This document shows positions 8,378 through 17,450 of a stretch of 64,000 nt of DNA, piece by piece. Numbering within the stretch: the first letter of the stretch is position 1; each line of letters begins with the position of its first letter. Both the position numbers and the translations under genes were made by a program. The notes beneath the pieces were generated by a model. That model was given only the letters and a program-made list of their open reading frames with translations, made no database searches and was not told where the DNA came from. Origin of the DNA: CBDCMJ01 sp965218875 (GTDB lineage: Bacteria > Chloroflexota > Dehalococcoidia > Lucifugimonadales > UBA3495); NCBI GenBank assembly GCA_965218875.1, contig OZ244707.1, positions 434,001 to 498,000 of the forward strand. Direction: 5' to 3'.

Positions 8378-9370
8378 CTACCGCAGGGTTGTCCGCACCG
8401 CCTCGGCTATGGTCTCATCGGTGGGGTAGCACAGGGGTTCCAGCGCCGGACTGAAGGGAATGTGGACGTTGACGGTGCCCAGGCGTTGGATGGGGGCCTG
8501 CAAGTCCCAGAAGCCCTCCATGGCCACGATGGACGCTATCTCGCTGGCGGCGCTGCAGGTCTTGTGGGCCATGTCCACCACCACCAGCCGGCCCGTCTTG
8601 GCCACCGACGCCAGGATGGTCTCTTTGTCCAGGGGCACCAGGGTCCTGGGGTCCACCACCTCCACCGAGATTCCCTCTTGGGCCAGGGTCTCGGCAGCCG
8701 CCAGGGCCCGGGGGACCATGCCGCCTATGGCGACGATGGTGGCGTCGTTGCCGTCCCGTTTGATGTTGGCCACCCCCAGGGGGATGGAGTAGTCCTCCTC
8801 CGGCACGTAGGCCCTGGAACCCAGGATGGTGCGGTCTTCGCAGAAGATCACCGGGTCGTTCTCCCGGATGGACGCTTTCAGCAGCGCCTTGGCGTCGTAG
8901 GCGTCGCTGGGGAACACCACCTTGAAGCCGGGTATGTGCATGAACACGGGGTAGGAGCGGTCCGAATGATGGGCCGCCATGCTGCCGCCGTAGTACATGG
9001 AGGAGCGGTAGACGATGGGCAGGTCGACCTGGCCGCCGAACATGTAGCGCATCTTGGCGGCCTGGCTTATCAGGGAGTCCATGGCGACCCACATAAAGCA
9101 GAACGCGCTCTCCACGATGGGGCGCATCCCGACGGCGGCGGCGCCCACGGCGGCGCCCATGAAGGCGTTTTCGGAGAGCGGGCAGTCCCTCACCCGCTCG
9201 CCGCCAAACTCGGCGAACAGTCCACCCGAGGCCCCGTATACCCCCTTTTGGATGTCTTCACCCATGATGAAGACCCGCTCGTCCCGGCGCATTTCTTCCC
9301 GCATGGCCTCGTTGAGCGCCTGGGTCAGGGTGATGTTGCGCGTTTGAGTCTCGGTCGCGGTCTGGGTCAT
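8378..9370 (-). CDS. 2-oxoacid dehydrogenase E1 component, beta subunit
   Basis: Thiamine-diphosphate-dependent E1 beta chain of about 330 residues (PdhB/AcoB/BkdB family). Visible motifs are MGEDIQKGVYGASGGL near 40, DCPLSENAFMG near 65 (the Glu that activates ThDP), MFGGQVDLPIVYR near 115, EVVDPRTLVPLDKETI near 230 and a C-terminal PYPTDE-like LCYPTDETI. I chose ATG at 9370 because GAGGAGG sits eight bases upstream; an in-frame start at 9403 lacks such a site. It lies between E1 alpha and E2 in one minus-strand operon. Confidence 0.92.
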   Translation of the reverse strand: MTQTATETQTRNITLTQALNEAMREEMRRDERVFIMGEDIQKGVYGASGGLFAEFGGERVRDCPLSENAFMGAAVGAAAVGMRPIVESAFCFMWVAMDSLISQAAKMRYMFGGQVDLPIVYRSSMYYGGSMAAHHSDRSYPVFMHIPGFKVVFPSDAYDAKALLKASIRENDPVIFCEDRTILGSRAYVPEEDYSIPLGVANIKRDGNDATIVAIGGMVPRALAAAETLAQEGISVEVVDPRTLVPLDKETILASVAKTGRLVVVDMAHKTCSAASEIASIVAMEGFWDLQAPIQRLGTVNVHIPFSPALEPLCYPTDETIAEAVRTTLR

Positions 9371-9480
9371 GGCCCGGCCTCCTCGGTCAACGTGAGGGAT
9401 CAACTTGGGGTCCGCGTCCGCCCCGGCCTTGAAGCTCCGGCCCTGAAGCTACGGGGCTGGGGACGCCGGCGACGCCCTGC

Positions 9481-10467
9481 TTACTCCAGGGCGATGGGGT
9501 CGGCGAACATGTCGCTGAACAACTCCGACGGGTCCGGGTAGGGGCTCTCACGGGCGAACGCAACGGCGGCTTCGATCTGCTGCTGGACCTCGGCTTCCAT
9601 GGCGTCTATCTCTTCCTGGGTCGCCACGCCTTGCTCCAACAGGCGCTGCTTGTGGATGGCTATGGGGTCCCGCTGCCTCCACTGCTCGACCTCGTCGTCC
9701 TCGCGGTAGGGAACCCTGACGATGCGTCCAAGCCCCAGCGAGTGGTCGTAGTAGCGGTAGGTGCGTCCTTCGATGAGGGAAGGCCCCTGGCCGGCCCGGG
9801 CTCTGGCGACGGCCTCGGAGACGGCCTCGTACATGGCGATGACGTCCTGCCCATCCACCAGCACCCCGGGCATGTTGTAGGCGGCCGAGCGGTCGGAGAT
9901 GTTGTCGGAAGCCACCATTTCCTTGAAGCTGCTGGTGACGGCGTACTGGTTGTTCTCACACAGGAACACCACCGGCAGGTTCCACACCGCGGCCAAGTTC
10001 ATCGACTCGTGGAAAGCGCCCTCGTTGCTGGCGCCGTCGCCGAAGAAGGGCACCGCCACCCGGTCGTTGCCCTGCAGCTTGCTGCCCAGGGCCGCGCCTA
10101 CCGCTGTGGGGATGGAAGACCCCAGGATTCCCGACTCTCCCAGGATGCCCACGCTGAAGTCGGCCAGGTGCATGGAGCCGCCCTTGCCCTTGCAGAAGCC
10201 GGTGCTCTTGCCCAGCAACTCCGCCATGGCCTTGTTCACGTCGCCGCCTTTGGCGATGGGATGCCCGTGGGACCGGTGGTTGCCCGTCATCCAGTCGTCG
10301 TCCCTCAGGGCCAGGCAGGCCCCCACCGCCACCGCTTCCTCGCCTATGTAGGAGTGGGCGGCGCCGACTATTTCGGCCCGTTCCACCATGCCGAGGACTG
10401 CCTCCTCGAAGTGCCTTATGCGCAGCATCCGCCTTAGCATCTCCAAGAGCAACGGCCGTTCTAACAT
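9481..10467 (-). CDS. 2-oxoacid dehydrogenase E1 component, alpha subunit
   Basis: ThDP-binding E1 alpha chain of 328 residues, closest in pattern to AcoA/PdhA. The signatures are RIRHFEEAV near 17, GNHRSHGHPIAKG near 62, GGSMHLAD near 96 and the ThDP motif GDGASNEGAFHE near 142 ending with CENNQYAV near 168. The start ATG has AAGGAGAGC upstream. It is the first gene of the complex operon on the minus strand. Together with E1 beta it forms the decarboxylating heterotetramer, and the E2 is two genes downstream. Confidence 0.92.
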   Translation of the reverse strand: MLERPLLLEMLRRMLRIRHFEEAVLGMVERAEIVGAAHSYIGEEAVAVGACLALRDDDWMTGNHRSHGHPIAKGGDVNKAMAELLGKSTGFCKGKGGSMHLADFSVGILGESGILGSSIPTAVGAALGSKLQGNDRVAVPFFGDGASNEGAFHESMNLAAVWNLPVVFLCENNQYAVTSSFKEMVASDNISDRSAAYNMPGVLVDGQDVIAMYEAVSEAVARARAGQGPSLIEGRTYRYYDHSLGLGRIVRVPYREDDEVEQWRQRDPIAIHKQRLLEQGVATQEEIDAMEAEVQQQIEAAVAFARESPYPDPSELFSDMFADPIALE

Positions 10468-10562
10468 GCTCTCCTCCTTGGCATCCCTTCGGGCCGGTCT
10501 AGCGCGTAAGGATGTTCATACCCGTTCATACCCCAGGGTTCGCCCGCGTCGGTCCAAGCCTT

Positions 10563-12308
10563 CTACCGGGGAACGACGGGGAGGGTGATGTGGGACGGGT
10601 GCTCGGCGTCGTGAAGGATGGTCTGCATCGCCGGCTTGGACTTGGCGTCTTGGGCGATAGTGTAGCCAGTATTGGTGTTCCGGTCAAAGCGGGGGAAATT
10701 ACTGCTGGATATCTCCACCCTGATGCGGTGTCCCGGCTTGAACACGTTGCTGGTGGCCCACAGGTCTATCGTGTAGCGGTAAGCGCCGCCCGGCGTCAAC
10801 AGGCTGGGCGAGGACATGGACTCCCGGTACCGGGCCCGTATGATGCCGTCGGTGAGGTTGCGGGCACAGCCGTCCTCGCACACGTCCACCAGCTTGGCGG
10901 TGAAGTCGGTGTCGGTGGCCGAGGTCGCGGCCCAGAGGGTGACGGTGATCGGGCCGGTAACCTCCACTTCCTGCTCCAAAGGCGGGGTGGTGTACACCAA
11001 CACGTCCTGCCGGGCCTCGATTTCCCGCTGCTCGAAGGCACCGCTGGCGGCGAAGTACGGGTTGCAGCACAGCGCGCCGCCGACGGTGGGAACCGGGTCC
11101 TCCGGATTGTAGAGGTACACGTCCGGCGGTTCGCCGCCGGGGAGGTCCGTGCCCAGGACGCCATTGCCGTGCAGCGAGTTGGCCTTGCCCTGGCTGTGCA
11201 AGTAGTAGTCGGTCGGCCTGGCGCGGGCCAGGGGCCACTCTTGCTCGTCGCGCCACACGTCGTCGCCCATGACGAAGACGCGCACGGGCGGGTCTTCCAT
11301 TACGCCGTTGTCGATGCCCTTGAGCCAGTAGTCGTACCAACGAAAGTGCATCCCGTCCACGTCCACGGACATGGCGTCGGCAGCCAGGCCGAAGTAGTGA
11401 GAGCCCGCCATGCTGGTCCCCCTGACGGCGTGCAGCCAGGGGCCGATGACCAGCTTCTGGCCCCTCCTGGAGTCCTCGGTCATTCCGCTCTCCCGCATGC
11501 CCAGGTAGTTGCGGATGGTGCCTCCCAGGAAGATGTCGTACCAACCCCCGATGTTGAGGGCGGGCACGGAAATGCGGGAGTGGCGGTCTTCGATGCTGAG
11601 CTTTTTCCAGTAGTCGTCATAGTCCGGGTGGGCCAGCCAGTCGTAGAAATAGTCGGCCAGACCTCCCTTCAAGTAGGGAAACTCCTGCAGGGGAGCGGCG
11701 CGGAAGGCGTCTTGCATCGCGTCCACCGCCTTGGCCAGCTTCTGCCGGCTGCCGGCCGGCACGTCCTTCCCCGCGGATATGTTGTCGAAGTTGGCCAGCG
11801 CCAGGATGAGCATGGTCCAGGACACGTTGAAGCCAAGCTCAAAGGCGCCCCCCTGATAGGTCCAGCCGTCATGGTAGTTGGACGCCGTGAGGTTGGGCAC
11901 GATGGTGACCAGGTGGGGAGGCTGGGCGATGGCGCTGAGCCACTGGGTTGCCCCCACGTAGGAGGTGCCGCACATGCCCACCTTGCCGTTGGACCAGGGC
12001 TGCACCGCGGCCCACTCCACCGTGTCGTAACCGTCGTCGATGTCGTCGAGGAAGCAGTAGAACTCGCCCTCGGAGGTATAACGGCCCCTGGTGTCCTGGA
12101 TGACCAGGGCATACCCCCGCATAGCGGCCTGCATGGGGTCCAGCATGCCGATGGCCAGCGGGCTGGACTTGTCGTAGGGCGTGCGTTGCAGGATGACCGG
12201 AAAGGGACCCGGCCCTTCGGGGCGGTACACGTCGGCGTAGAGGGTGACGCCGTCCCTCATGGATACGGGGATGTTGGTTTCCAGTCTTACCACGTCGGAC
12301 TTGGGCAT
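10563..12308 (-). CDS. CocE/NonD family serine hydrolase (X-Pro dipeptidyl-peptidase S15-like)
   Basis: Alpha/beta hydrolase of 581 residues with the CocE/glutaryl-7-ACA acylase architecture. MRDGVTLYADVYRPEG occurs near residue 17, YTSEGEFYCF near 72, and the nucleophile elbow CGTSYVGATQW near 112. A cap domain follows, and then the C-terminal jelly-roll domain (EVTGPITVTLWA, PGHRIRVEISSSNFPRFDRN). Family members hydrolyse esters or amides, so the substrate is undefined. There is no signal peptide at the N terminus (MPKSDVVRLETN), suggesting a cytoplasmic enzyme. It stands about 95 bases from the E1 alpha gene, on the same strand and upstream of it, with no clear operon link. Confidence 0.9.
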   Translation of the reverse strand: MPKSDVVRLETNIPVSMRDGVTLYADVYRPEGPGPFPVILQRTPYDKSSPLAIGMLDPMQAAMRGYALVIQDTRGRYTSEGEFYCFLDDIDDGYDTVEWAAVQPWSNGKVGMCGTSYVGATQWLSAIAQPPHLVTIVPNLTASNYHDGWTYQGGAFELGFNVSWTMLILALANFDNISAGKDVPAGSRQKLAKAVDAMQDAFRAAPLQEFPYLKGGLADYFYDWLAHPDYDDYWKKLSIEDRHSRISVPALNIGGWYDIFLGGTIRNYLGMRESGMTEDSRRGQKLVIGPWLHAVRGTSMAGSHYFGLAADAMSVDVDGMHFRWYDYWLKGIDNGVMEDPPVRVFVMGDDVWRDEQEWPLARARPTDYYLHSQGKANSLHGNGVLGTDLPGGEPPDVYLYNPEDPVPTVGGALCCNPYFAASGAFEQREIEARQDVLVYTTPPLEQEVEVTGPITVTLWAATSATDTDFTAKLVDVCEDGCARNLTDGIIRARYRESMSSPSLLTPGGAYRYTIDLWATSNVFKPGHRIRVEISSSNFPRFDRNTNTGYTIAQDAKSKPAMQTILHDAEHPSHITLPVVPR

Positions 12309-12446
12309 GGCTGACTCCCTGCTGGATAGGCTGTGGAGCGCTTGAGTGAGATTGAGGGGATTTTACTCCATGGCGGCGCATCCCGCCATAATAGCGGCGG
12401 GGACCGGACGGCATCCGCAGGCCCGGTCCAACCGGGCGCGGCGGCG

Positions 12447-13403
12447 CTAGGGGCGGAAGTGGGGCAGCACCCGGCGGGCGAACATCTCCATCTGGTCCAC
12501 CAGCCCGGACGGGTCCGAGGCCAGGAAGCTGAAGTTGAAGTCCGTCACGCCGGCGTCGATGCGTTCCTGCACCGCCTTGACACAGTCCTGGGGCGTCCCC
12601 GCTATGCACAACGCCCCGGCGATATCCTCGGCGCTGCGCTCCGGCGTTACATACCTTTGGCCCACGTTGACGGCGGCCAGGGCCAGCGCTTCACCGGGAG
12701 TGTCGCTGATGGCCGTTGGCTGGTTGAGGCCCCATTTGAAGCCGGAAAGGTCCCGCCCCGCCTCCGCCGCGTAGTTGCGCACCGCCTCGTTGCTGCTCTT
12801 GAGTCGGCGCAAGGTGAACAGGTAGGGGTACCAGCCGTCGCCGTGGAGAGCGGCGCGGCGCATGGCCGCCTCGCTGCGGCCCGCCACCCAGATGGGCGGG
12901 TAGGGCTTTTGCGCCGGCTGGGGCAGCAGGGTCACGTCCTGGAACTGGAAAAACCGCCCTTCGTGGTTGACGTGTTCCTCCGTCCAGAGGCGCTTCAGCA
13001 CCTGGAGCATCTCGTCGGTGCGGCGGCCCCGGGTGCTCACCGGGATGTCCAGGGCGTCGAACTCGATGCGGGTGTCCCGCTGGCCGCTTATCCCGATGCC
13101 GAAGTCCAGACGCCCGTTGGAGACCAGGTCAAGGGTGGCGGCCAGCTTGGCCAGCATCACCGGGTGGTACAGCGGGGCTATCACGATGCCGGTCATGACC
13201 CGGATGGTGCTGGTGGCCCCGGCCGCGGCGGCCATGGCCGGAACGTTGAGCAGCGTGGGGCGCGGCGGGTTGCCGTCCATCACGTGCTCGCCCATGGTCA
13301 CCCGGTCGAAGCCGAGCTCCTCGGCGCGCCGGGCCAGTTGGGCCACGTCCCAGAAACCGTCCAATCCCAGGCTGCAGCCGAAGGTGACTGGCGGCGGCGC
13401 CAT
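12447..13403 (-). CDS. LLM-class F420/flavin-dependent oxidoreductase
   Basis: Luciferase-like TIM-barrel oxidoreductase of 318 residues. Its pattern matches the F420-dependent TIGR03619-type group: FGCSLGLDGFWDVAQLARRAEELGFD, then TMGEHV near 37, LDLVSNGRLDFGIGIS near 90, and PYPPIWVAGRSEAAMRRAALHGDGWYP near 158. The ATG is preceded by GAGGAGGGCCAGC. The substrate is unknown; F420 rather than FMN is inferred from family resemblance only. It lies next to a repeat-bearing gap that marks the edge of the defence island. Confidence 0.87.
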   Translation of the reverse strand: MAPPPVTFGCSLGLDGFWDVAQLARRAEELGFDRVTMGEHVMDGNPPRPTLLNVPAMAAAAGATSTIRVMTGIVIAPLYHPVMLAKLAATLDLVSNGRLDFGIGISGQRDTRIEFDALDIPVSTRGRRTDEMLQVLKRLWTEEHVNHEGRFFQFQDVTLLPQPAQKPYPPIWVAGRSEAAMRRAALHGDGWYPYLFTLRRLKSSNEAVRNYAAEAGRDLSGFKWGLNQPTAISDTPGEALALAAVNVGQRYVTPERSAEDIAGALCIAGTPQDCVKAVQERIDAGVTDFNFSFLASDPSGLVDQMEMFARRVLPHFRP

Positions 13404-13641
13404 GCTGGCCCTCCTCTGAACTTATCGTCTGAACGTATGAAAGTGCGGCTGAGGCCCGGTCCGGCGATAAACCCCGGCGTCAGGCCCCGTAAGGGTACTC
13501 CCGCCGGGCCGGCCTTTCAAACGTAGCCCCCACCGCACGGGGCCTTTTAGTTGTCATTCCGAGCGGAGCGAGGAATCTGAGATTCTTGGGTCCGGGCGAC
13601 CTTGGCCTTGGGCAGAGATTTCAGATTCCTCCCGTTGGTTC

Positions 13642-13741
13642 GGAATGACCGGTAGGGACCAGGTTCGGGAATGACCGGTAGGGACCAGGTTCGGGAATGA
13701 CCGGTAGGGACCAGGTTCGGGAATGACCGGTAGGGACCAGG
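13642..13741. repeat. 26-bp tandem array, about four copies, inside a larger intergenic repeat
   Basis: The unit GAATGACCGGTAGGGACCAG plus GTTCGG recurs with an exact 26-bp period at 643, 669, 695 and 721 (add 13,000). The array is embedded in a larger element that begins near 13,550 with TTGTCATTCCGAGCGGAGCG and ends with GGTGACAATT near 13,750. The same bounding sequences occur around 27,290-27,560. It fills most of the 13,404-13,823 gap, and no gene is visible there. Confidence 0.85.
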
Positions 13742-13823
13742 GTGACAATTAAAAGACCCTGCCCAAGCGCAGGGGGACGCCAACGGCCCTTTCCCCAGAA
13801 CCGTCTCATTCCGCAGGGGCCGT

Positions 13824-15323
13824 CTAAAGCAGCTTCTTCAGGCTGGACAGGGCCTCGTCAATTTCCCGGCCCCTCTCCTCTATGATAGCGATCAGCTCCT
13901 CCGGGGTCCGCGTGTCCACTGGCGCGGCCCGGTGGGGATTGACCGCCTTCAGGTCGTAGTTCCGGGCCTCGACTTCCCCTCTGGTGACGGTCCAGCTATG
14001 GTCTCCGCCGCCGCGGCTGGGCAGGAGTTGAAAGAACTCGTCGAAGTGAGCCAGGGTCAACGGCCTTCGCTTGGTCACCTTGACGCCGGAGAGGTCGTAG
14101 TACCAGATGCTCTCGGTGCTACTTCCCTTGGTGAAGAACAGCAGGTTGGTCTTGACCCCGGCGCCGGCCTGGCCAAACACGCCGCCGGGCAGGCTGACCA
14201 CGCACCAGAGGTCGCACTCGTCCAGCAGCTTGCGCTTGGTCTGAACGAAGGCATTCTCGTTGGTGCGGAACAGCAGTCCCTCGTCGACGACGATGCCGGC
14301 CCGTCCGCCGGACGTCAGGCTGGCGATGACCTCCTGCAGGAACAGCACCTGGGTGGCGCCGGTCTTGTAGGGGTACCGGACCTGGGCCTCCGCGCCCTCG
14401 CGGCCTCCGAAGGGCGGGTTCATCAGTATGACGTCGAAAAGCTCGGGGGCGCCTCGGAACAGCCCGCCGTAGGACTCGCTGCGGGTGAGGGTGTTGCCAT
14501 GGCAGATGTTGGGTTGGTCTATCCCGTGGAGCACCAGGTTGGCCAGGGCTATGGGATAGATGAGGTTTTCCTTCTCGCGTCCGTAGAAGGTCTCATTGCG
14601 CAGTTGTTTCAGTTGGCCTGCGGTGGCAGACTGCCCCAGCTCGCCGGTCATGTAGTCGTAGGACTGGGCCAGGAATCCTCCGGTGCCGCAGCCGGGGTCG
14701 TAGACGGTCTCGCCGAGTTTGGGGCCGATGGTCTTGACCATGGCCCGGACTACCTCCCGGGGAGTGAAGAACTGCCCGCCGTCGTTGTTCTTTTCGCCCA
14801 TGCGCAGCAGTAGCCCCTCGTAAGCCCGGGACAGCAGGAAAACGTGGGTGGGGTCGGTGGCCTGGTTGCTGATTCCGTGGACCGCGTCCACCACGTCGAG
14901 GAAGTTCTTCTCGGTGTCGATGCGGACTGCCTCCACCGCTTGCATGATCTGGCCGATGACGCCCTGGCGAGGTGTTGCGCCGGCGCGCCCGGTGAGGGTG
15001 CGCAGGTGGGGAAGGAGGTCCCGGTTGACGAAAGCGAAGGTCCCGCCCAACGCCCCGGACTGGAGCTCTTGACGCTTGACCCCGCGGGGAGCGGCCCAGT
15101 CCTGCCAGCGGTAGGGGGACTCCAGGGACGGCTGGAAAGGAGCACCGACGGCGGCCGCCTCTTGCGCCTCCAGCTCCTCGCGTTCGTCGAGCACCCGCAG
15201 GAAGAGCAGCCAAGTCAACTCCGGTATGTACTGCAGGGCGGAGGCGCAGTTGGAGCGCCGCATGATGTCGCAAACGGCGTATATCCTGGCGTCCACGGCG
15301 GAAGGGGAGGCGAGGCTCGTCAT
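13824..15323 (-). CDS. hsdM: Type I restriction-modification DNA methyltransferase subunit
   Basis: N6-adenine methyltransferase subunit of 499 residues. It has the N-terminal helical HsdM domain, then SAM-binding motif DPGCGTGGFLAQ near 210 and catalytic motif IV NPPFGG near 303 (N-P-P-F class). GQFFTPREVVRAMVK near 182 is the characteristic HsdM segment before the catalytic core. ATG at 15,323 overlaps the hsdS stop as TGATG, so the two are translationally coupled. With HsdS it forms the modification enzyme; HsdR is encoded about 3 kb upstream on the same strand. Confidence 0.94.
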   Translation of the reverse strand: MTSLASPSAVDARIYAVCDIMRRSNCASALQYIPELTWLLFLRVLDEREELEAQEAAAVGAPFQPSLESPYRWQDWAAPRGVKRQELQSGALGGTFAFVNRDLLPHLRTLTGRAGATPRQGVIGQIMQAVEAVRIDTEKNFLDVVDAVHGISNQATDPTHVFLLSRAYEGLLLRMGEKNNDGGQFFTPREVVRAMVKTIGPKLGETVYDPGCGTGGFLAQSYDYMTGELGQSATAGQLKQLRNETFYGREKENLIYPIALANLVLHGIDQPNICHGNTLTRSESYGGLFRGAPELFDVILMNPPFGGREGAEAQVRYPYKTGATQVLFLQEVIASLTSGGRAGIVVDEGLLFRTNENAFVQTKRKLLDECDLWCVVSLPGGVFGQAGAGVKTNLLFFTKGSSTESIWYYDLSGVKVTKRRPLTLAHFDEFFQLLPSRGGGDHSWTVTRGEVEARNYDLKAVNPHRAAPVDTRTPEELIAIIEERGREIDEALSSLKKLL

Positions 15324-16552
15324 CAAACCTCTCCCGAAAAGGCGCGGCGGAGGAGAGCGGACGGCAGGCTGTTTAGGCTTTCAAGGCCCTGACTAACAGA
15401 CTTTTCGACCGTATCACGAGTTTCCAATCGCATATTGATTTCCGAGGATATGCGGCGTTGTATTTCCAAAGGGGGGACCTGAATCTCAATCATAGAGAGC
15501 TTAGATTTGTTGACGATATTCTGATTCGTGCTGGCCGCCAACTCTTCAAGGTTGTGCTTTATCGCCAAGAGATGGTAATAAAGAAACTCCGATTGCACAT
15601 GAGTCCCGGGGATCACTGAATTAATCTGCTGATTGGTAGTCAATGGCTGTTGTGCGATGGCGGCTTTGCCAATGTTGTTGCGGGAACCGCTAATACACGT
15701 CAACATTACAGTTCCCATCGGAACCAACCTAGCGGACCGCAGTCCTTCAGATGTTAGGTATTCGTCCGAATCGCTCACGTACTTGGAAGACCCCAGATGG
15801 CTGGGATTAACCCAGGGTATCGAACCTCCATAGAATTTAGGGTAGGACTTCGACGGTGTATTGCCCGTCACAATGGTACATACTTCAGCAAGCTTAGCAT
15901 GAGGGTACCCGGCTCGGGGTTCTTCAAAATAACGCCGAAAGGATTGTTTGACCATCGCCTCCCGCAACGCCAGCGCCGCCTCCCGCTGCTCCTCGGCGGC
16001 CTTTTTGGCGCGGGCGACGGCGGCCATCTGCTCGTTCAGGATGGCGACGATGCGTTTCTGCTCGGGGAGGGGTGGAAGGGGGATGCCAATGCCTTTGACA
16101 ACGCTTGCTTTAATTGAGGGCAATGCCTGAATGTTGGCTAGTGAAGCGAGTTCTATCTGCTGTAAGCACAAGAACAGCCACCCTGAAAGTACGCCTGTCG
16201 GAATCAAGCCCATGACGTTGTTGTCGAAGGCTGAAGGTGTACCAAGTATCCGTTTCTTGTTGGTATATACCGCACCGCCAACTTTGGGGAAAATCACTGT
16301 ACCTTCAGGACAAACGCGGGCTCTCATAGCAGCCAGAATAACATCGTCAACTGTATTCGCCGCACTCTTTATGAAGATGCCGTTATCGGGGGCATTCATG
16401 TCACTAACTTTTACGAGTGGAAAGGTCAAAGAAGTGTGCCCTTGGTATCGAGTAGGGAATCCAGACCCATTGACCACATTGCAAACACTTCCCAACTGGG
16501 CCCATTTCCAGCCGGGGGGAAGGTAGTGACTGTGAAGGCTCTGGTTAGCCAT
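15323..16552 (-). CDS. hsdS: Type I restriction-modification specificity subunit
   Basis: DNA-recognition subunit of 409 residues with two target-recognition domains. TRD1 starts at LPPGWKWAQLGSVCNVVNG and ends with the conserved IPLPPLPEQKRIVAIL near 155, followed by a long helical spacer (MAAVARAKKAAEEQREAALALREAM). TRD2 starts near LAEVCTIVTGNTPSK at about 222 and ends IQVPPLEIQRRISSEI near 355. The coding DNA is visibly more AT-rich than the flanking genes, as often seen for horizontally exchanged hsdS. The recognition sequence cannot be inferred. Confidence 0.92.
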   Translation of the reverse strand: MANQSLHSHYLPPGWKWAQLGSVCNVVNGSGFPTRYQGHTSLTFPLVKVSDMNAPDNGIFIKSAANTVDDVILAAMRARVCPEGTVIFPKVGGAVYTNKKRILGTPSAFDNNVMGLIPTGVLSGWLFLCLQQIELASLANIQALPSIKASVVKGIGIPLPPLPEQKRIVAILNEQMAAVARAKKAAEEQREAALALREAMVKQSFRRYFEEPRAGYPHAKLAEVCTIVTGNTPSKSYPKFYGGSIPWVNPSHLGSSKYVSDSDEYLTSEGLRSARLVPMGTVMLTCISGSRNNIGKAAIAQQPLTTNQQINSVIPGTHVQSEFLYYHLLAIKHNLEELAASTNQNIVNKSKLSMIEIQVPPLEIQRRISSEINMRLETRDTVEKSVSQGLESLNSLPSALLRRAFSGEV

Positions 16553-16664
16553 TCCGTTTGCCTTTAGAGTATCCTCTGCGCACCTTCATCTGCTTCCTGG
16601 TGAACCTTGGTGCGAGCTTCGCCGCGCCGAACCGGCGATTGCCGGACCCAGATGACTACTGCCA

Positions 16665-16895
16665 TCATGTTTCTTGAAAGGCCTTCCAGTCTATGCCCAA
16701 CTGTTGGATTGCTGAGCGCAGGGTTCCGATTTTCAATTCGGGCCCACCCCAGTCCGGCAGCACGGCATCCATCTGTGTTTGCGGGTTGAACCATTTTCGC
16801 GGGTTGAACCATTTTCTATGAGAACCACTTCCACGCCTGGGAATCTCGTAACATCCAAGCTCTGCCAGCTTGCGTGCAACGTCCCGGTATCTCAC
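16665..16895 (-). CDS. hicA: HicA-family mRNA interferase toxin with internal 6-residue duplication
   Basis: Small double-stranded-RNA-binding-like ribonuclease toxin of 76 residues. It starts at GTG, overlapping the hicB stop as GTGA. The sequence runs RYRDVARKLAELGCYEIPRRGSGSHRKW, with the GSH catalytic histidine, and ends DWGGPELKIGTLRSAIQQLGIDW, the typical HicA C terminus. Directly after the histidine an 18-bp tandem duplication gives RKWFNPRKWFNP. This lengthens the strand or loop next to the active site. HicA normally has about 60-80 residues, so the reading frame is intact. It may still be active. Confidence 0.85.
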   Translation of the reverse strand: MRYRDVARKLAELGCYEIPRRGSGSHRKWFNPRKWFNPQTQMDAVLPDWGGPELKIGTLRSAIQQLGIDWKAFQET

Positions 16896-17137
16896 GGCAG
16901 GGAGACGATGGTCTCGACGGATACCGGGCCGTTGGCTTCGTCCACGTAGATGCTCGATGGCAGCGCGCGCCCCCGGTCCTCGTAAATCTCCACCACCGCC
17001 GCAAAGGCGTCCTCGGCGTTGGCCATGGCCTCGGCCGGGGTATCGCCCTCGGTTATCAGCTCCGGTAACAATGGCGAGGCAACGGTGTATCCTCCCTCGG
17101 GCTGGGGCTCGAATACCAAGGGTATCTTCACTATCAT
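16892..17137 (-). CDS. hicB: HicB-family antitoxin
   Basis: Antitoxin of 81 residues with the partial RNase-H-fold HicB domain: KIPLVFEPQPEGGYTVASPLLPELITEGDTPAEAMANAEDAF. I set the start at the ATG at 17,137, preceded by GGAGAGCAAG; a longer in-frame start at 17,188 adds residues that do not resemble HicB. The gene order is antitoxin first, toxin second, with a 4-base overlap. The short C-terminal region shows no obvious separate DNA-binding domain. The pair sits inside the type I restriction locus. Confidence 0.88.
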   Translation of the reverse strand: MIVKIPLVFEPQPEGGYTVASPLLPELITEGDTPAEAMANAEDAFAAVVEIYEDRGRALPSSIYVDEANGPVSVETIVSLP

Positions 17138-17318
17138 CTTGCTCTCCGCTGACGGTTTTGAGTGTCTCCAACGGCGATATATCGTCAATTATAACCGGTC
17201 GCAGGCCTCGATGTACTGGATGGCGGCTTTCTGGTTCGGAAAGCTCTTGAAGAACTGATATAGGTTGTTGTTGATGCCGTTCTGGTGTGATATTCGTTAC
17301 TCAACTCCGATTTTATGA

Positions 17319-17324
17319 TATAAT
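17319..17324 (+). promoter_or_regulatory. Consensus -10 box upstream of the plus-strand aspartic protease
   Basis: TATAAT at 17,319-17,324 lies in an AT-rich pocket that contrasts with the surrounding DNA. No good -35 box sits at 16-18 bp (the best is GTTACT). It would give a leader of about 120 bases before the ATG at 17,451. Nothing else is recognisable in the 17,138-17,450 gap. Confidence 0.4.
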
Positions 17325-17450
17325 ACTACCCAAAATTGGCACGAAAGTCCAGGATTGTGGGATTGACAGGCTGCACCAAGTTTGTCAAATTGTTGCTAAT
17401 TATGTAGGCTCTAGGCAAGATACTAGGGCTGGGATAGGGAGAACAAACTC

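Noticed and set aside
8360..9541. 393-codon plus-strand frame opposite E1 beta
   Set aside because: Antisense shadow of a gene with diagnostic ThDP E1 motifs; His/Gly-rich composition is typical of shadows here.
10512..12314. 600-codon plus-strand frame opposite the CocE hydrolase
   Set aside because: It mirrors the CocE gene in a GC-rich genome; its translation is repetitive (His/Gly/Val-rich) with no family pattern, while the minus strand has clear motifs.
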